A stretch of DNA of 64,000 nt from an uncultured Bacteroidales bacterium (GCA_902779535.1 CACZBX010000008.1:58050-122049); one strand, 5' to 3'. Shown: positions 46,227 through 57,087, counted from the first letter of the stretch. Program-made: numbers and translations. Notes: generated from the sequence alone by a model not told the origin.

Positions 46227-48797
46227 ATGCAAGAACAAGATCGAATCATAAAAGTGAACATCGATGAGGAAATGAAGTCATCGTACATTGACTATTCTAT
46301 GTCAGTGATTGTTGCTCGTGCCTTACCTGATGTTCGGGACGGATTCAAACCAGTGCACCGCCGTATCCTTTTTGGAATGCAGGAACTGGGGAATACGTCG
46401 GATAAACCTTATAAGAAAAGTGCAAGAATCGTAGGTGAGGTATTAGGTAAATACCACCCTCATGGTGATTCATCAGTATATGGTGCCTTAGTCAGATTAG
46501 CACAAGACTGGGCTATGCGTTACCCACTTGTTGACGGTCAGGGAAACTTTGGCTCAATTGATGGTGATAGTGCCGCAGCAATGCGTTATACGGAAGCTCG
46601 TTTGAGACTCATAGGTGAGGACATGATGCAGGATCTGTATAAGGATACTGTTGATATGGTCAATAACTTTGATGATACGCTGAAGGAACCTACGGTCATG
46701 CCAACCCGTATACCTAATTTATTAGTAAACGGTGCATCTGGTATTGCCGTTGGTATGGCTACAAATATGCCGACACACAACTTGTCTGAAGTAATTGACG
46801 GTTGTGTTGCCTATATTGATGACCCGGAAATCACGACAGAAGGCTTGATGCACTTTATCAAAGCCCCAGATTTCCCTACAGGTGGATATATATATGGTAT
46901 AAGCGGTGTTCGTGATGCATACGAAACAGGAAAAGGACGAATTGTCATGCGTGCCAAAACTGAGATTGAGACAGGTGAGACGCATGACAAGATCATCGTA
47001 AAGGAAATACCGTATAACGTAAACAAGAAAGAACTCATCGAGTATATTGCTTCCCTTGTTAATGAAAAGAAGATTGAAGGTATTTCGTATGTAAACGATG
47101 AATCCGACCGAGAAGGTATGCGTATCGTGATCGATGTAAAACGTGACGCAAATGCTAACGTTGTTTTGAACAAACTGTTCAAGATGACGGCTTTGCAGAC
47201 TACTTTTAGCGTAAACAATATCGCTCTCGTTCATGGTCGTCCTAAATGTTTGAGCTTGAAAGAGTTGATTGCAAACTTCGTAGAGCACAGACATGAAGTC
47301 GTTATCCGTAGAACAAAGTTCGATTTGCAAAAGGCGAAGGATCGTGCTCATATTTTGGATGGCTTGATCATTGCCTGCGATAATATCGACGAAGTGGTAC
47401 ACATCATTCGGGCTAGTAAGACTCCGGCAGAAGCTCAACGAAACCTCGAACAACGATTTGAATTGGACGAATTGCAGAGCAAGGCAATCGTAGATATGCG
47501 ATTAAGTCAATTGACAGGTCTGCGCATGGATCAATTGCATAGTGAATACGAAGATCTGCTGAAGCAGATCGCATACTATGAACAGATTTTAGTTGATCCG
47601 GAACTCTGCAAGAAGGTAATCAAAGACGAACTCATCGAAGTGAAAGAGAAATACGGTGATGCCAGACGTACAGAAATCAGATATGATGCTGACGACAGCT
47701 TCAATCCTGAGGATTTCTATGCTGACGATGATATGGTCATTACAATCTCTCACTTGGGATATATCAAACGTACGCCGTTGGCCGACTTCAGGACTCAGAA
47801 TAGAGGAGGTGTTGGTTCGAAGGGAAGTGAAACGCGTGATACCGACTTTGTAGAACATATCTATCCGGCTACAATGCACAACACCATGATGTTCTTCACC
47901 CGTAAGGGTAAGTGCTATTGGCTGAAAGTATATGAAATACCTGAAGGAACGAAGACTTCTAAAGGCCGTGCTATTCAGAACGTATTGAACATCGAACCGG
48001 GAGATGCCGTTACGGCATATATTCGCATTAAGAACTTGGGCGATACTGAATATATCAATAATCATTGTATCATGTTCTGTACTCGTCAAGGTATTGTGAA
48101 GAAGACATTGTTGGAACAATATTCTCGACCAAGACAAAATGGCATAATCGCCATCAATATCAATGAAGGCGATGAGGTAATTGATGTTTGTCTGACTCGT
48201 CGTGAAGATGAGATTATCATTGCCAACAAGAACGGACGTGCTATTCGTTTCAATGAACACAATGTTCGTATGATGGGTAGAACAGCAACAGGTGTACGTG
48301 GCATGAAACTCGATGGAGACGATGATGCTGTGGTTGGAATGGTCCAGATTAAGGATCCGAAGACACAGACGATCATGGTTGTTTCCGAACAAGGATATGG
48401 AAAACGTTCAGAGATTGAAGACTACCGACTGACAAACAGAAGCGGTAAGGGTGTTAAAACTTTGAACATTACAGATAAGACTGGCAAGCTTATTGCTATT
48501 AAGACTGTAACAAACGACAATGACTTGATGATTATCAATAAATCGGGCATTACGATTCGTTTAAAATTGGCTGATGTAAGGATTATGGGTCGTGCTACTC
48601 AAGGAGTCCGCCTTATCAACCTGGAAAAACGGAATGACCAGATTGCATCTGTATGCAAGGTTAATTCTGAATCTAATGAAGACAAGATGGAAGAAGATAT
48701 TGATGAACAGAACGTAGTACCAACATCTGAACCATTGGTAAATGAAGAACCTCAACAAGAGGAAAACAATGAAGAGAGTGAAAATTCAAATAATTAA
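46227..48797 (+). CDS. gyrA: DNA gyrase subunit A
   Basis: An 856-residue gyrase A subunit, which cuts and rejoins DNA to introduce negative supercoils with GyrB. The catalytic tyrosine is Tyr121 in [10 protein letters not shown]. The quinolone-contact helix reads [17 protein letters not shown], with Ser82 and Gly86 at the positions of E. coli Ser83 and Asp87. The C-terminal wrapping domain has six blades, and the GyrA box is [12 protein letters not shown] (between about 528 and 540), close to the consensus QRRGGKG. An acidic tail of about 45 residues follows (from about 812). It is followed 26 bases later by an exported repeat protein gene, probably cotranscribed. Confidence 0.96.
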   Translation: MQEQDRIIKVNIDEEMKSSYIDYSMSVIVARALPDVRDGFKPVHRRILFGMQELGNTSDKPYKKSARIVGEVLGKYHPHGDSSVYGALVRLAQDWAMRYPLVDGQGNFGSIDGDSAAAMRYTEARLRLIGEDMMQDLYKDTVDMVNNFDDTLKEPTVMPTRIPNLLVNGASGIAVGMATNMPTHNLSEVIDGCVAYIDDPEITTEGLMHFIKAPDFPTGGYIYGISGVRDAYETGKGRIVMRAKTEIETGETHDKIIVKEIPYNVNKKELIEYIASLVNEKKIEGISYVNDESDREGMRIVIDVKRDANANVVLNKLFKMTALQTTFSVNNIALVHGRPKCLSLKELIANFVEHRHEVVIRRTKFDLQKAKDRAHILDGLIIACDNIDEVVHIIRASKTPAEAQRNLEQRFELDELQSKAIVDMRLSQLTGLRMDQLHSEYEDLLKQIAYYEQILVDPELCKKVIKDELIEVKEKYGDARRTEIRYDADDSFNPEDFYADDDMVITISHLGYIKRTPLADFRTQNRGGVGSKGSETRDTDFVEHIYPATMHNTMMFFTRKGKCYWLKVYEIPEGTKTSKGRAIQNVLNIEPGDAVTAYIRIKNLGDTEYINNHCIMFCTRQGIVKKTLLEQYSRPRQNGIIAININEGDEVIDVCLTRREDEIIIANKNGRAIRFNEHNVRMMGRTATGVRGMKLDGDDDAVVGMVQIKDPKTQTIMVVSEQGYGKRSEIEDYRLTNRSGKGVKTLNITDKTGKLIAIKTVTNDNDLMIINKSGITIRLKLADVRIMGRATQGVRLINLEKRNDQIASVCKVNSESNEDKMEEDIDEQNVVPTSEPLVNEEPQQEENNEESENSNN

Positions 48798-48822
48798 AAA
48801 CAACTTTTAAATCCACAAGATT

Positions 48823-50043
48823 ATGAAAAAGGTATTATTTACAGTGGCTTTATGTGTAGTTGGAACCTTTGCATATGCTCAGGTTAGTGTCGTAAAGGAA
48901 GCAAAAGGCTTGATGAAGTCTAAACCAGACCAAGCAGCCAAAGTAATCCTGCCTGCATTGACAAATCCTGAAACAGCAAATGATCCGAATACTTGGAAAA
49001 TGGCTGGTGATATCCAAAAGGCTATCTATGATGCTGAAAATGTAAATTTGTATTTGCCGGGAAAAACTGCCGATACAGCAAAATTGTATAGCAGCTTGTC
49101 TCAGATGTTCGACTATTATCTGAAGTGTGATGAACTGGAAGATGCAATGGTTAAGAGCGGTGCTTTGAAGAAAGCAAAACTGAGAAAAGGTAATGCTGAA
49201 AACATGAAGAAACTTCGCGTTAATCTGATTAACGGCGGTGCTGATGCTTATAATTCAGAGAATTATGCTGGTGCATTAAAGTATTTTGGTCAGTTTGTTG
49301 ATGTAGCTAAGGCTCCGATCTTTGCTGACGATCCTTCTGTTATCAACGATACACTGAATGCTCAATATGCAAACTATGCTGCATTAGCTGCTCGTATGCT
49401 GAATGATAAAGACAATATCATCAAGTACTCTACTATTGGTAAAGATGATAAGGAACAAGGTTGGAGAGCTTTGTCTTTCTTGGCAGAGATTTATGGTGAT
49501 CCTCAGACTGGTGACTCAATCAAATGGTTTGAGACTATTAAGGAAGGTTTCCAGAGATTCCCGGAACAGAACTATTTCGTTGGTAACTTGATGGATAATT
49601 ATATCCGCAAGGGTCAGCTTGACGAAGGTATGAGCCAAGTTAACGAGCTTTTGGCTAAGGGTGAGACTCCTTATTTACTCTACGTAAAGGCTGTCTTGCT
49701 GTATGAAAAGAAGGACTATGCTGCATCTGAAGCTGTTTGTGACCAAATCATTGGCATGGGTAAGGAACTCGTTGCTGAAGCTTATGCAAAGAAGGGTGAC
49801 TGCTCATTCTTCCCAGCTCAGAAAATTGTTGAGGAAAACGCTAATATCGATGTAGATGATCCAAAATACAATGCGAACGATGCAAAGATTAAGGCTTTGT
49901 ATGAGAAAGCTCTTCCTTCTTACTTGAAAGCTAAGGAAGTTGCTCCTGACAACAAACAGTTGTGGGGTAACTACTTGCTCAACATCTATTGGAAGTTGAA
50001 CAAGTCTGAGTATGAAGCTTTAGAGAAAGAATTGGGTTACTAA
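48823..50043 (+). CDS. Exported TPR-like protein of unknown function
   Basis: A 406-residue protein with a clear signal peptide (MKKVLFTVALCVVGTFAYA, cleavage before QVS). The mature part is wholly helical, with pairs of helices such as AYNSENYAGALKYFGQFVD, DNYIRKGQLDEGMSQVNELL and YVKAVLLYEKKDYAASEAVC that fit tetratricopeptide repeats. I know such proteins as a common gyrA neighbour in Bacteroidales but not their function. It lies 26 bases after gyrA and ends at a strong terminator. Confidence 0.85.
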   Translation: MKKVLFTVALCVVGTFAYAQVSVVKEAKGLMKSKPDQAAKVILPALTNPETANDPNTWKMAGDIQKAIYDAENVNLYLPGKTADTAKLYSSLSQMFDYYLKCDELEDAMVKSGALKKAKLRKGNAENMKKLRVNLINGGADAYNSENYAGALKYFGQFVDVAKAPIFADDPSVINDTLNAQYANYAALAARMLNDKDNIIKYSTIGKDDKEQGWRALSFLAEIYGDPQTGDSIKWFETIKEGFQRFPEQNYFVGNLMDNYIRKGQLDEGMSQVNELLAKGETPYLLYVKAVLLYEKKDYAASEAVCDQIIGMGKELVAEAYAKKGDCSFFPAQKIVEENANIDVDDPKYNANDAKIKALYEKALPSYLKAKEVAPDNKQLWGNYLLNIYWKLNKSEYEALEKELGY

Positions 50044-50062
50044 TAGAATCCCTAAAAGTAAT

Positions 50063-50096
50063 AAAGGGCTTAGCATATTGCTAAGCCCTTTTTATT
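50063..50096 (+). terminator. Terminator of the gyrA operon
   Basis: A perfect 13-base stem (50063-50075 with 50079-50091) closes on a three-base loop and runs into TTTTTATTT. It begins 20 bases after the stop codon. Confidence 0.92.
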
Positions 50097-50164
50097 TCAG
50101 CAATCTTTGATTTCTCTGATATTCAGAGTAATCAGAATACTCATAGTTCAGATAAAATAGCAAA

Positions 50165-50208
50165 CCCATAAAAACAAAGCTGGGTTCGATTTCGAGCCCA
50201 GCTTTGTT
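50165..50208 (-). terminator. Terminator of the 114-residue helical protein gene
   Basis: A 16-base stem (50173-50188 with 50193-50208) with one wobble and a four-base loop is followed by T-rich sequence on the minus strand. It lies 18 bases after the stop. Confidence 0.88.
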
Positions 50209-50225
50209 CTATTTAGAAAATTCTA

Positions 50226-50570
50226 TTAGATATTGAATTTTTTCTTTAGTTCAGCCCATCCAGATTTCAAATCATCGATAGCTTCATCAACATCTTCCTT
50301 GACATCATCAATCTTGTCGCCATACTTTTCTTTCAATTCAGCAACAGTCTTTTCATAACCTTCCTTAACGTCAGAAATACCTTCACCCAAATCATCTTTG
50401 AACTCAGCAATACCTTTGTTTACCAATGCCTTTAATTCAGCTTGGATCTCCTCACTTTGGTGTGTTTCAAAGTACTTCACAGCGTCTTGGTATTTTTCAC
50501 GGGCGATGTCATCAATCTTACCAACACTTTCCTTTAACTCTTTCAATTTTTCTTCTAACTCTTTGTTCAT
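50226..50570 (-). CDS. Small, highly charged helical protein
   Basis: A 114-residue protein with no signal peptide. More than half its residues are Lys, Glu or Asp in a repeating amphipathic pattern (EEKLKELKESVGKIDDIARE, ELKEKYGDKIDDVKEDVDEA). It should form long helices or a coiled coil, somewhat like apolipoprotein- or YtxH-like stress proteins, but I recognise no family. It lies downstream of gcvP on the same strand (29 bases) and has its own strong terminator. Confidence 0.75.
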   Translation of the reverse strand: MNKELEEKLKELKESVGKIDDIAREKYQDAVKYFETHQSEEIQAELKALVNKGIAEFKDDLGEGISDVKEGYEKTVAELKEKYGDKIDDVKEDVDEAIDDLKSGWAELKKKFNI

Positions 50571-50598
50571 AATTGTTGTATTTAAAATGAAATATAGC

Positions 50599-53392
50599 TT
50601 ATATTCTCTTAGCCACTAAGTTTCTGTCACCAAAGGCATCATCTACGCGTGCCACATTTATCCAGAACTTGTTTTCACGAACAGATTCAATAGGATAGGC
50701 TGCTTTTTCGCGTGAGTAACTATGATTCCATTCTGATGCTACCAATTCGTATTCTGGATGCGGGGCATTGACCAAAACATTATCATCCTTTGCAACTTCA
50801 CCATTCTTCACCTCCTGAATTTCATTCCAGATGCTCTTCATCACATCGATAAAGTTATCCAATTCAGCGAGACTCTCACTTTCTGTTGGTTCAATCATCA
50901 ATGTTCCGTGAACAGGGAAGGAGAGTGTAGGAGCATGATATCCATAATCCATCAGACGTTTTGCAATATCTGCTTCACTAACGCCTACTTCATCGTGTAG
51001 ATAGCGGCAATCCAAGATCATCTCATGCCCAACATATCCAGTCGCACCACTATATACGATTCCATACGTATCTTTCAGACAGGCTGCCAGATAGTTTGCA
51101 CTTAAGATAGCCATCTTCGTAGCCTTTGTCAAACCTTCTGTTCCCATCATGCAAATATATCCATAGGTTATCGGAAGAATACCTGCACTACCATAAGGAG
51201 CAGCAGCAACAGTATTGCGTGAATTACCAAAGAACGGATGTCCTGGTAAGAATGGTACCAGATGTTCAGCTACACAAACAGGGCCAACACCTGGACCACC
51301 ACCACCGTGAGGACTAGAAAACGTCTTATGCAAGTTCAAGTGACAGACATCTGCACCAATGGATCCCGGATTGGTTAAGCCAACTTGAGCATTCATATTT
51401 GCACCGTCCATATATACGAGACCGCCAGCGTTGTGGATGATGTTGACAATTCATGAGTGCAGCCAGATTGTCTTTGTTCTCTTCTGCTTTTTTCTGTAAG
51501 TCGGCAACATCCACATTACCTTTCTCATCACATGCACAAGTAACCGTGGTGAAACCACACTGTACTGCAGATGCTGGATTCGTTCCATGAGCAGATGAAG
51601 GAATGATGATGATATTCCGATGTCCTTGCCCGATACTTTCCAGATATGCACGAATAACACGCAAGCCCGTGTACTCACCGGCTGCACCAGAGTTTGGTTG
51701 GAAGGTTACCCCAGCGAAACCTGTAATTACCTTCAATTGTTCTGTTAAGTTATGAATCAGCTTCTGATAGCCTTGTGCTTGATCTGCCGGTACCAAAGGA
51801 TGGATTCCCATCCAACCGAGATTGCTTAATGGAAGCATCTCAACGGCAGGATTACCCTTCATGGTACATGAACCCAAGGAAATCATTGAATGTGTCAACG
51901 AGATATCCTTACGTTCCAGGCGTTTGATGTATCGCATCATCTCTGATTCAGTATGATATTTATTGAAAATCTCATGAGTAAGATAAGAAGTCTGACGTGC
52001 CATTTCACCTGAAATTTTTGCTGCAGGTACATCCGTAACTTCAGCAACTTCCATTTCAGCAGCAATTGAGAAGATGGCGATCAGTTGGTTCACATCTTTC
52101 AGGTTCGTTGTTTCATCAATGCTCAAGCCGATATCACCGTTTTCAAAGTAGCGAAGGTTCACCTCTCGACTTAGTGCAATGGTACGTATCTTCTGTGCCG
52201 TAACATGTTCCGGCAATGTCAATCTCAGCGTGTCGAAGAATAACTTGTTCTGTTGTACATAACCTAATTTCGATAGTTTTTCATTCAAAAAGGCTGCAAT
52301 GCCATGAATACGTTCAACAATGGTCTCAATACCGTCGTGACCATGATAAACAGCGTAGAAGCCAGCCATGGTTGCGAGCAAAGCCTGTGATGTACAGATG
52401 TTTGAAGTCGCACGTTCGCGCTTGATGTGCTGTTCACGTGTTTGAAGAGCCATTCGGTAACATACCTTACCATATTTATCTTTTGAGATACCTATGATAC
52501 GTCCTGGCATAAAACGTTTGTATTCATCGCGTGTAGCAAAAAAAGCAGCTGATGGACCGCCGTAGAACATTGGAATACCAAGACGTTGTGTACTACCAAA
52601 AGTAATATCGGCACCCCATTCACCAGGAGGCATTAATAAGGCCAAAGCCAGAATATCGGCAGCAACAGCTACCTTTGCACCTGCTTCGTGAGCCTTTTCA
52701 ACGAAAGCACGATAGTCGTCTACATTACCATTGCTGTTCGGATATTGAAGAATACAACCAAAGATATCAGGAGTGAAGTCCAACGTGCTGTAGTTGCCCA
52801 CTTTAATGGTCATTCCTTGAGGTATACCACGAGTTGTCAAGACTGCTTTAGTTTGCTCAAAAACGTTCTCATCAACGAACAGCGTTGTTGCACCTGCCTT
52901 CATTTGTGCGCGTGAGCGAAGATTCATCATCATCATAGCAGCCTCGGCACCCGCTGTTGCTTCATCCAATAGTGAACAATTGGCAAGAGGCATACCAGTA
53001 AGGTCGGACACAACAGTTTGAAAGTTCAACAATGCTTCCAAACGACCTTGTGAAATTTCCGTTTGATAAGGAGTATAAGATGTGTACCACACAGGATTCT
53101 CGAAGACATTTCGTTGGATGACTGCCGGAGTAATGGTGTCATACCATCCTTGACCTATATATGACGTATACAACTTGTTTTCAGATGCAAGTTGAGCGAT
53201 GTGTTCCGTGAATTCACGTTCAGTCATTGGTTTATCCAATGCCAAAGGCTCTTTCAGACGAATATTTGACGGTATGGTCTTGTCTATCAATTCGTCTACA
53301 CTTTTAACACCGATTTTCTCCAGCATCACTGGGAGGTCGGCGCTCTGAATACCGATATGTCTTTCGGCTAATAAATCAGTTTTCATATTCAT
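50599..53392 (-). pseudogene. gcvP: Glycine dehydrogenase gcvP, split by an internal deletion and frameshift
   Basis: This is the P protein of the glycine cleavage system, a PLP enzyme that decarboxylates glycine. It is broken. The frame from 53392 matches GcvP up to NLAALM (codon at 51454-51452) and then runs out of frame to a stop at 51326. The remainder continues in another frame from about 51450 ([10 protein letters not shown], then [11 protein letters not shown] and the PLP-lysine motif [16 protein letters not shown]) to the stop at 50599. Relative to intact GcvP, 16 residues including the YPSTHG block are missing. One base of the last codon remains, which gives a deletion of about 47 bases. 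The rest aligns without other damage. It may be a recent natural loss or an assembly fault. It is the last gene of a run with the metallo-hydrolase, rsmG and a DUF3298 gene. Confidence 0.92.
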
Positions 53393-53408
53393 ATATTTTA
53401 AAATTATA

Positions 53409-54053
53409 CTATCGTAAGAAGGGGTTGATTAGTTTCTCGTCACCGATTGTCGTCGTATCACCATGTCCAGGATAAACGATTGTCTTATCTGGAAGTGTAA
53501 GTAGACGACTGCAGATTGCTTCTTTCAGCGTATCAAAGTTTCCTCCAGCCAGATCAGCTCTGCCGATACTACCATGGAATAAGGAATCACCGCTAAACAG
53601 GCAGCCATCTTTTTCAGCATAAAAGGCCAATCCACCAGGGGAGTGTCCAGGAACATGAATTGTTTTCAAAAAAGCATTACCAAACCGAATTATCTCACCA
53701 TCAACCAGATATTTACCTAATTCTATAATGGGATCGGACAGCTTTAAGCCAAACATCATGGCTTGGCTGACAGCGTTGGTAAGCCAGAACTCATCTTCTT
53801 GATGGGCTTCAGGCTTGACACCATAGGTTTTATATACGAATGAGTTTCCAAAAATATGGTCTAGGTGCAAGTGTGTGTTCAATAGATGCTTCACTTGCAA
53901 GCCATTCGAATCAATATATGCTTTCAGCGCTTGCTTATCCTGTTCATAGTAACATCCAGCATCGATGATCACACATTCGTTCGTCTCGTCGGATAGCACG
54001 TAGCAGTTGACTGGAAACATGTTGAATTCAAACTTCTTAATCTTCATAGTCAT
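53409..54053 (-). CDS. Metallo-beta-lactamase-fold hydrolase, glyoxalase II-like
   Basis: A 214-residue hydrolase of the MBL superfamily. The metal motif is THLHLDH (HxHxDH), with further ligands in VPGHSPGG and the Asp of FSGDSLF, and the final His in YPGHGDTT. Size and motifs match the YcbL/GloB2-like hydrolases of thioesters such as S-lactoylglutathione; the substrate is uncertain because many Bacteroidota lack glutathione. The frame opens six codons earlier at a TTG inside rsmG. The ATG at 54053, one base after the rsmG stop, is taken as start; 54047 is an alternative. Confidence 0.9.
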   Translation of the reverse strand: MTMKIKKFEFNMFPVNCYVLSDETNECVIIDAGCYYEQDKQALKAYIDSNGLQVKHLLNTHLHLDHIFGNSFVYKTYGVKPEAHQEDEFWLTNAVSQAMMFGLKLSDPIIELGKYLVDGEIIRFGNAFLKTIHVPGHSPGGLAFYAEKDGCLFSGDSLFHGSIGRADLAGGNFDTLKEAICSRLLTLPDKTIVYPGHGDTTTIGDEKLINPFLR

Positions 54054-54054
54054 C

Positions 54055-54678
54055 TTATACGATCGGGACAAATACTAATTTCTTTCCTTCGAAATAATCT
54101 TCCTCAAAGAAGGAACTTACGCTGAGTAGTTCGGCTTTTTTCTTGAACGGTTTGATTTCATTTTCAAGTTCTCCACCTTTCAAGCAGAAAACGCCATTGG
54201 GATAAGAGTTCTGTTGTTTTTTGCCGATATTTTTTTGAACAAGTTTCACAAGATCGGGAAGAGGCATAACAGCTCTACTGACGACAAAGTCGTACTTGTC
54301 CTTGACTTCCTCTCCACGTACATGGCTGAACTTCACGTTTTTCAAACCAATAGCTTGAGCCACCTCCGTCGCTACTCTGATCTTTTTACCGACGCTATCC
54401 ACCAAGTGAAAGGACGCTTCCGGAAACATGATTGCTAATGGAATGCCAGGGAATCCGCCACCCGTCCCTAAGTCCATCACTTTCGTTCCAGGTCGGAAAT
54501 TTATAACCTTTGCTATTGCCAAAGAATGGAGTACATGGTGTTCGTACAGATTCTCAATGTCTTTTCTAGAAATGACATTAATTTTACTGTTCCAGTCGGT
54601 GTACAAATCGTACAATGCAGCAAACTGTTTTTTTTGTTCATCGGTCAGATGAGGAAAATATTTCAGTATGACATCCAT
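54055..54678 (-). CDS. rsmG: 16S rRNA (guanine-527-N7)-methyltransferase
   Basis: A 207-residue RsmG (GidB) that methylates G527 of 16S rRNA with S-adenosylmethionine. The SAM site is VMDLGTGGGFPGIPLAI, and the FHLVDSVGKKIRVATEVA block follows. VVSRAVMPLPDLV is the conserved substrate-side motif. Length is typical. It lies nine bases after the DUF3298 gene and one base before the metallo-hydrolase start. Confidence 0.96.
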   Translation of the reverse strand: MDVILKYFPHLTDEQKKQFAALYDLYTDWNSKINVISRKDIENLYEHHVLHSLAIAKVINFRPGTKVMDLGTGGGFPGIPLAIMFPEASFHLVDSVGKKIRVATEVAQAIGLKNVKFSHVRGEEVKDKYDFVVSRAVMPLPDLVKLVQKNIGKKQQNSYPNGVFCLKGGELENEIKPFKKKAELLSVSSFFEEDYFEGKKLVFVPIV

Positions 54679-54687
54679 AGCTTACGA

Positions 54688-55542
54688 TTAAAAAAGAATA
54701 TACTTTGACAACTCTGAATACGGAATCTTAATGAATGATGGTCCATCAGAGTAAGGGAATATCTCATACTGGTTATAGAGGAATTCAACACCGTCTACTT
54801 CTAATAGGAAGTTCTCAGGAATGTACATCTCGGATTCAGAAATCAAGAGGTTCCCATGATCGATGATATCAGCAAAGGTATCGAATTTTTCTTCAGGAAA
54901 AATCTCTGCATGTTGCTTTACGATCTCTTTTTTAATCAAGTCGATGATGATATTCTCAGACCCCGGCAGGAAAACATCCTCTTTCTTAAGGATATTTCCT
55001 GTCTTCTTATCAATATTTAGCCATTCATGCCATGTGTTGGGATGGGCTCCACCACGATATTCCATGATGGTGGAAACATAATTGAGAATATCCTTCTTAC
55101 CTTCTATGAGCGAAGTTTTCTGATTATATTCATACGAGTACCATGAAGGAGTAGATTCATTTTCATCCGTTTTGTTTTTCAGGTCTTCCACATATAGATC
55201 GAGGACATCGGCCTTGTAGTCTGCAATATATTTTACGAAGAAAGAATCAACTAAAGCCTCATTGGGTATATCCCTATACTCATGACCGAATAGTTTTTCT
55301 TTTAAATTACGGTTTATCTTTTGAATGATTGAGTCGTTCGAACTCTCATCGAGATATGTGAAGACCTGGGCAAGACTACAAGTAGGAGAGTCTTGATCTT
55401 CGGTCAGATGAATTTCTGCTTTCTTTTCAATGGTTTTTGCATCGAACTTGACATTATGTTTCATATATGTACATCTTGTTAATAAAAAACAAGACATAAC
55501 AATGAAACCAAATACAGTTAGTTTACTTATTTTTTTATTCAT
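54688..55542 (-). CDS. DUF3298/DUF4163 domain lipoprotein
   Basis: A 284-residue envelope protein. The N-terminal signal contains SCFLLTRC, a lipobox-like site with an unusual Arg before the Cys, so lipidation is likely but not certain. The mature part has the DUF4163-like region followed by DUF3298 (YRGGAHPNTWHEWLNIDKKTG, then FLYNQYEIFPYSDGP), as in RsiV-like proteins that bind lysozyme in Bacillus; that role cannot be assumed here. ATG codons at 55572, 55548 and 55542 are possible; the last gives a normal signal peptide. It begins the rsmG run. Confidence 0.85.
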   Translation of the reverse strand: MNKKISKLTVFGFIVMSCFLLTRCTYMKHNVKFDAKTIEKKAEIHLTEDQDSPTCSLAQVFTYLDESSNDSIIQKINRNLKEKLFGHEYRDIPNEALVDSFFVKYIADYKADVLDLYVEDLKNKTDENESTPSWYSYEYNQKTSLIEGKKDILNYVSTIMEYRGGAHPNTWHEWLNIDKKTGNILKKEDVFLPGSENIIIDLIKKEIVKQHAEIFPEEKFDTFADIIDHGNLLISESEMYIPENFLLEVDGVEFLYNQYEIFPYSDGPSFIKIPYSELSKYILF

Positions 55543-55650
55543 TATCATTTTGAATTTGTTCTGTATAAGCATTGAATTTCGCTTTTTACAAAGATAAACA
55601 ATACTTCATGAATTGAACGTCAAAATAACAAAAATTAATCACGTCAATCT

Positions 55651-56235
55651 CTAAAATCCAAATGGGTTTTCATGACTCCTGTTTACTTCGACACGAATAC
55701 CAAAATTCCCATTTGAGGTCTTAAACTCAAAACCTCCTTTGAAGTTGTTCCTTTGCCATGGCAAAGCACTTGGATTGTGTACTTTATAGCCGTCAGCATT
55801 ATATTCACCATAGGTTGTCAGTCGGGCACCGTTATTCAGACGAAAGGTTGCACTTTGTAGGCTCATAGGCATCTGATAAAAGGAATACAGTCCATAAGGT
55901 GAATAGGAAGAATAATAAACCTGTCCGTATGTCCAGCGGTTCGAAAAGTTAAATAATCGACTGTAGTTCAGTGTCGGACTGGCGAAATGATCATTAAACG
56001 AAGCGATCGGATTTGAAATCCGGTAGTCGGGTAAAGCTAAAGGACGCATATCCATCAGAAAGCCGTCTTCGAGTGTCTTAACACCTTCCAACTCTTTCAA
56101 TAGGTTTCGTTCATCGATATCATCTGGAATTACAATCTCTTGCTTATCGACAAGCGTATCTCTCACAACATCTTGTTGTGAAAAACCGTAAAGCGGCAAT
56201 AGAATTGAACAAATAAAACAGATAATATGCCTCAT
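55651..56235 (-). CDS. Exported protein of unknown function
   Basis: A 194-residue protein with a signal peptide (ICFICSILLPLYGFS, cleavage before QQD). The mature part has an acidic N-terminal third (PDDIDERNLLKELEGVKTLE), then strand-rich, aromatic sequence with many Tyr, Phe and Asn (TYGQVYYSSYSPYGLYSFYQ). The last residues (GIRVEVNRSHENPFGF) end in Phe. It could be a small outer-membrane or surface protein. I recognise no family. It is a single gene, divergent from lipB. Confidence 0.7.
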   Translation of the reverse strand: MRHIICFICSILLPLYGFSQQDVVRDTLVDKQEIVIPDDIDERNLLKELEGVKTLEDGFLMDMRPLALPDYRISNPIASFNDHFASPTLNYSRLFNFSNRWTYGQVYYSSYSPYGLYSFYQMPMSLQSATFRLNNGARLTTYGEYNADGYKVHNPSALPWQRNNFKGGFEFKTSNGNFGIRVEVNRSHENPFGF

Positions 56236-56343
56236 CGTTTTACTATCATTGATTTAGGGCAAAGTTAGGAAATTAAAAATAGAAGTAATGTACAAATGAA
56301 GATAATTTCTGAGGAAGTTGTATCTTTACACACAAATTAAGAA

Positions 56344-57012
56344 ATGATGAAAATAGAAAACTGGGGCATTGTCCCTTATGCAGAAGCATGGAATCGGCAG
56401 GAACAGTTATTCAACGAACTGATAGAGGCCAAGAAGGACGGTCAACCTTATGTGAACCGGATCATTTTTGTACAGCATCCTCACGTTTATACATTGGGAA
56501 AGAGTGGGAAGGAAGCCAATATGCTTTTAAACGAAAAGCAGTTGGAACTGCTTGGTGCGCAACTATTCCATATTGATCGGGGCGGAGACATCACTTATCA
56601 TGGTCCGGAACAACTGGTTTGCTATCCTATCCTAAATCTGGAGGATTACAATTTGGGACTGAAGAGCTATATTCACTTGCTGGAGGAATCGGTGATAGAT
56701 GTTTGCAAAGACTATGGGATTGAAGCTGGTCGTGTGGAAGGAGCTACGGGTGTATGGTTGGCTATCGGTACACCAGCCGAACGGAAGATCTGTGCAATCG
56801 GTGTACGAAGTAGTCATTTCGTGACAATGCATGGACTGGCTCTAAACGTGAATACCGACCTACGATACTTTGAATATATCAACCCGTGCGGGTTTATCAA
56901 TAAAGGAGTGACTTCCATTGAGAAAGAAGTAGGACATAAAGTGCCGTTCGAGGAAGTAGTTCGTAAATTAGAAAAGGCAATTTTGAGATTACTGGGAGAA
57001 GTTGCTGAATAG
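56344..57012 (+). CDS. lipB: Lipoyl(octanoyl) transferase
   Basis: A 222-residue LipB, which transfers octanoyl groups from acyl carrier protein to lipoyl domains such as GcvH and the E2 subunits of oxo-acid dehydrogenases. The family signature RGGDITYHGP is at 79-88. The catalytic Lys148 (KICAIGV) and Cys182 (INPCGF) are present. A second ATG directly follows the first (56347). It is a single gene between an exported protein and the TPR protein, and ends at a terminator. It lies 3 kb from the broken gcvP, whose partner protein GcvH would be one of its substrates; no gcvH is in the window. Confidence 0.96.
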   Translation: MMKIENWGIVPYAEAWNRQEQLFNELIEAKKDGQPYVNRIIFVQHPHVYTLGKSGKEANMLLNEKQLELLGAQLFHIDRGGDITYHGPEQLVCYPILNLEDYNLGLKSYIHLLEESVIDVCKDYGIEAGRVEGATGVWLAIGTPAERKICAIGVRSSHFVTMHGLALNVNTDLRYFEYINPCGFINKGVTSIEKEVGHKVPFEEVVRKLEKAILRLLGEVAE

Positions 57013-57049
57013 GTCAGACATTTTGTCTATTTAGTCAAACATTATAGCA

Positions 57050-57087
57050 AAAAGGTCAAATGTCTTTAACAAAACATTTGACCTTTT
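57050..57087. terminator. Bidirectional terminator between lipB and the TPR protein gene
   Basis: A perfect 14-base stem (57050-57063 with 57074-57087) with a ten-base loop has A-runs on the left and T-runs on the right. It lies between convergent genes. Confidence 0.88.

Noticed and set aside
46722-48392. Two long minus-strand frames of 243 and 267 codons
   Set aside because: Both are antisense to gyrA, which is intact and conserved along its whole length.
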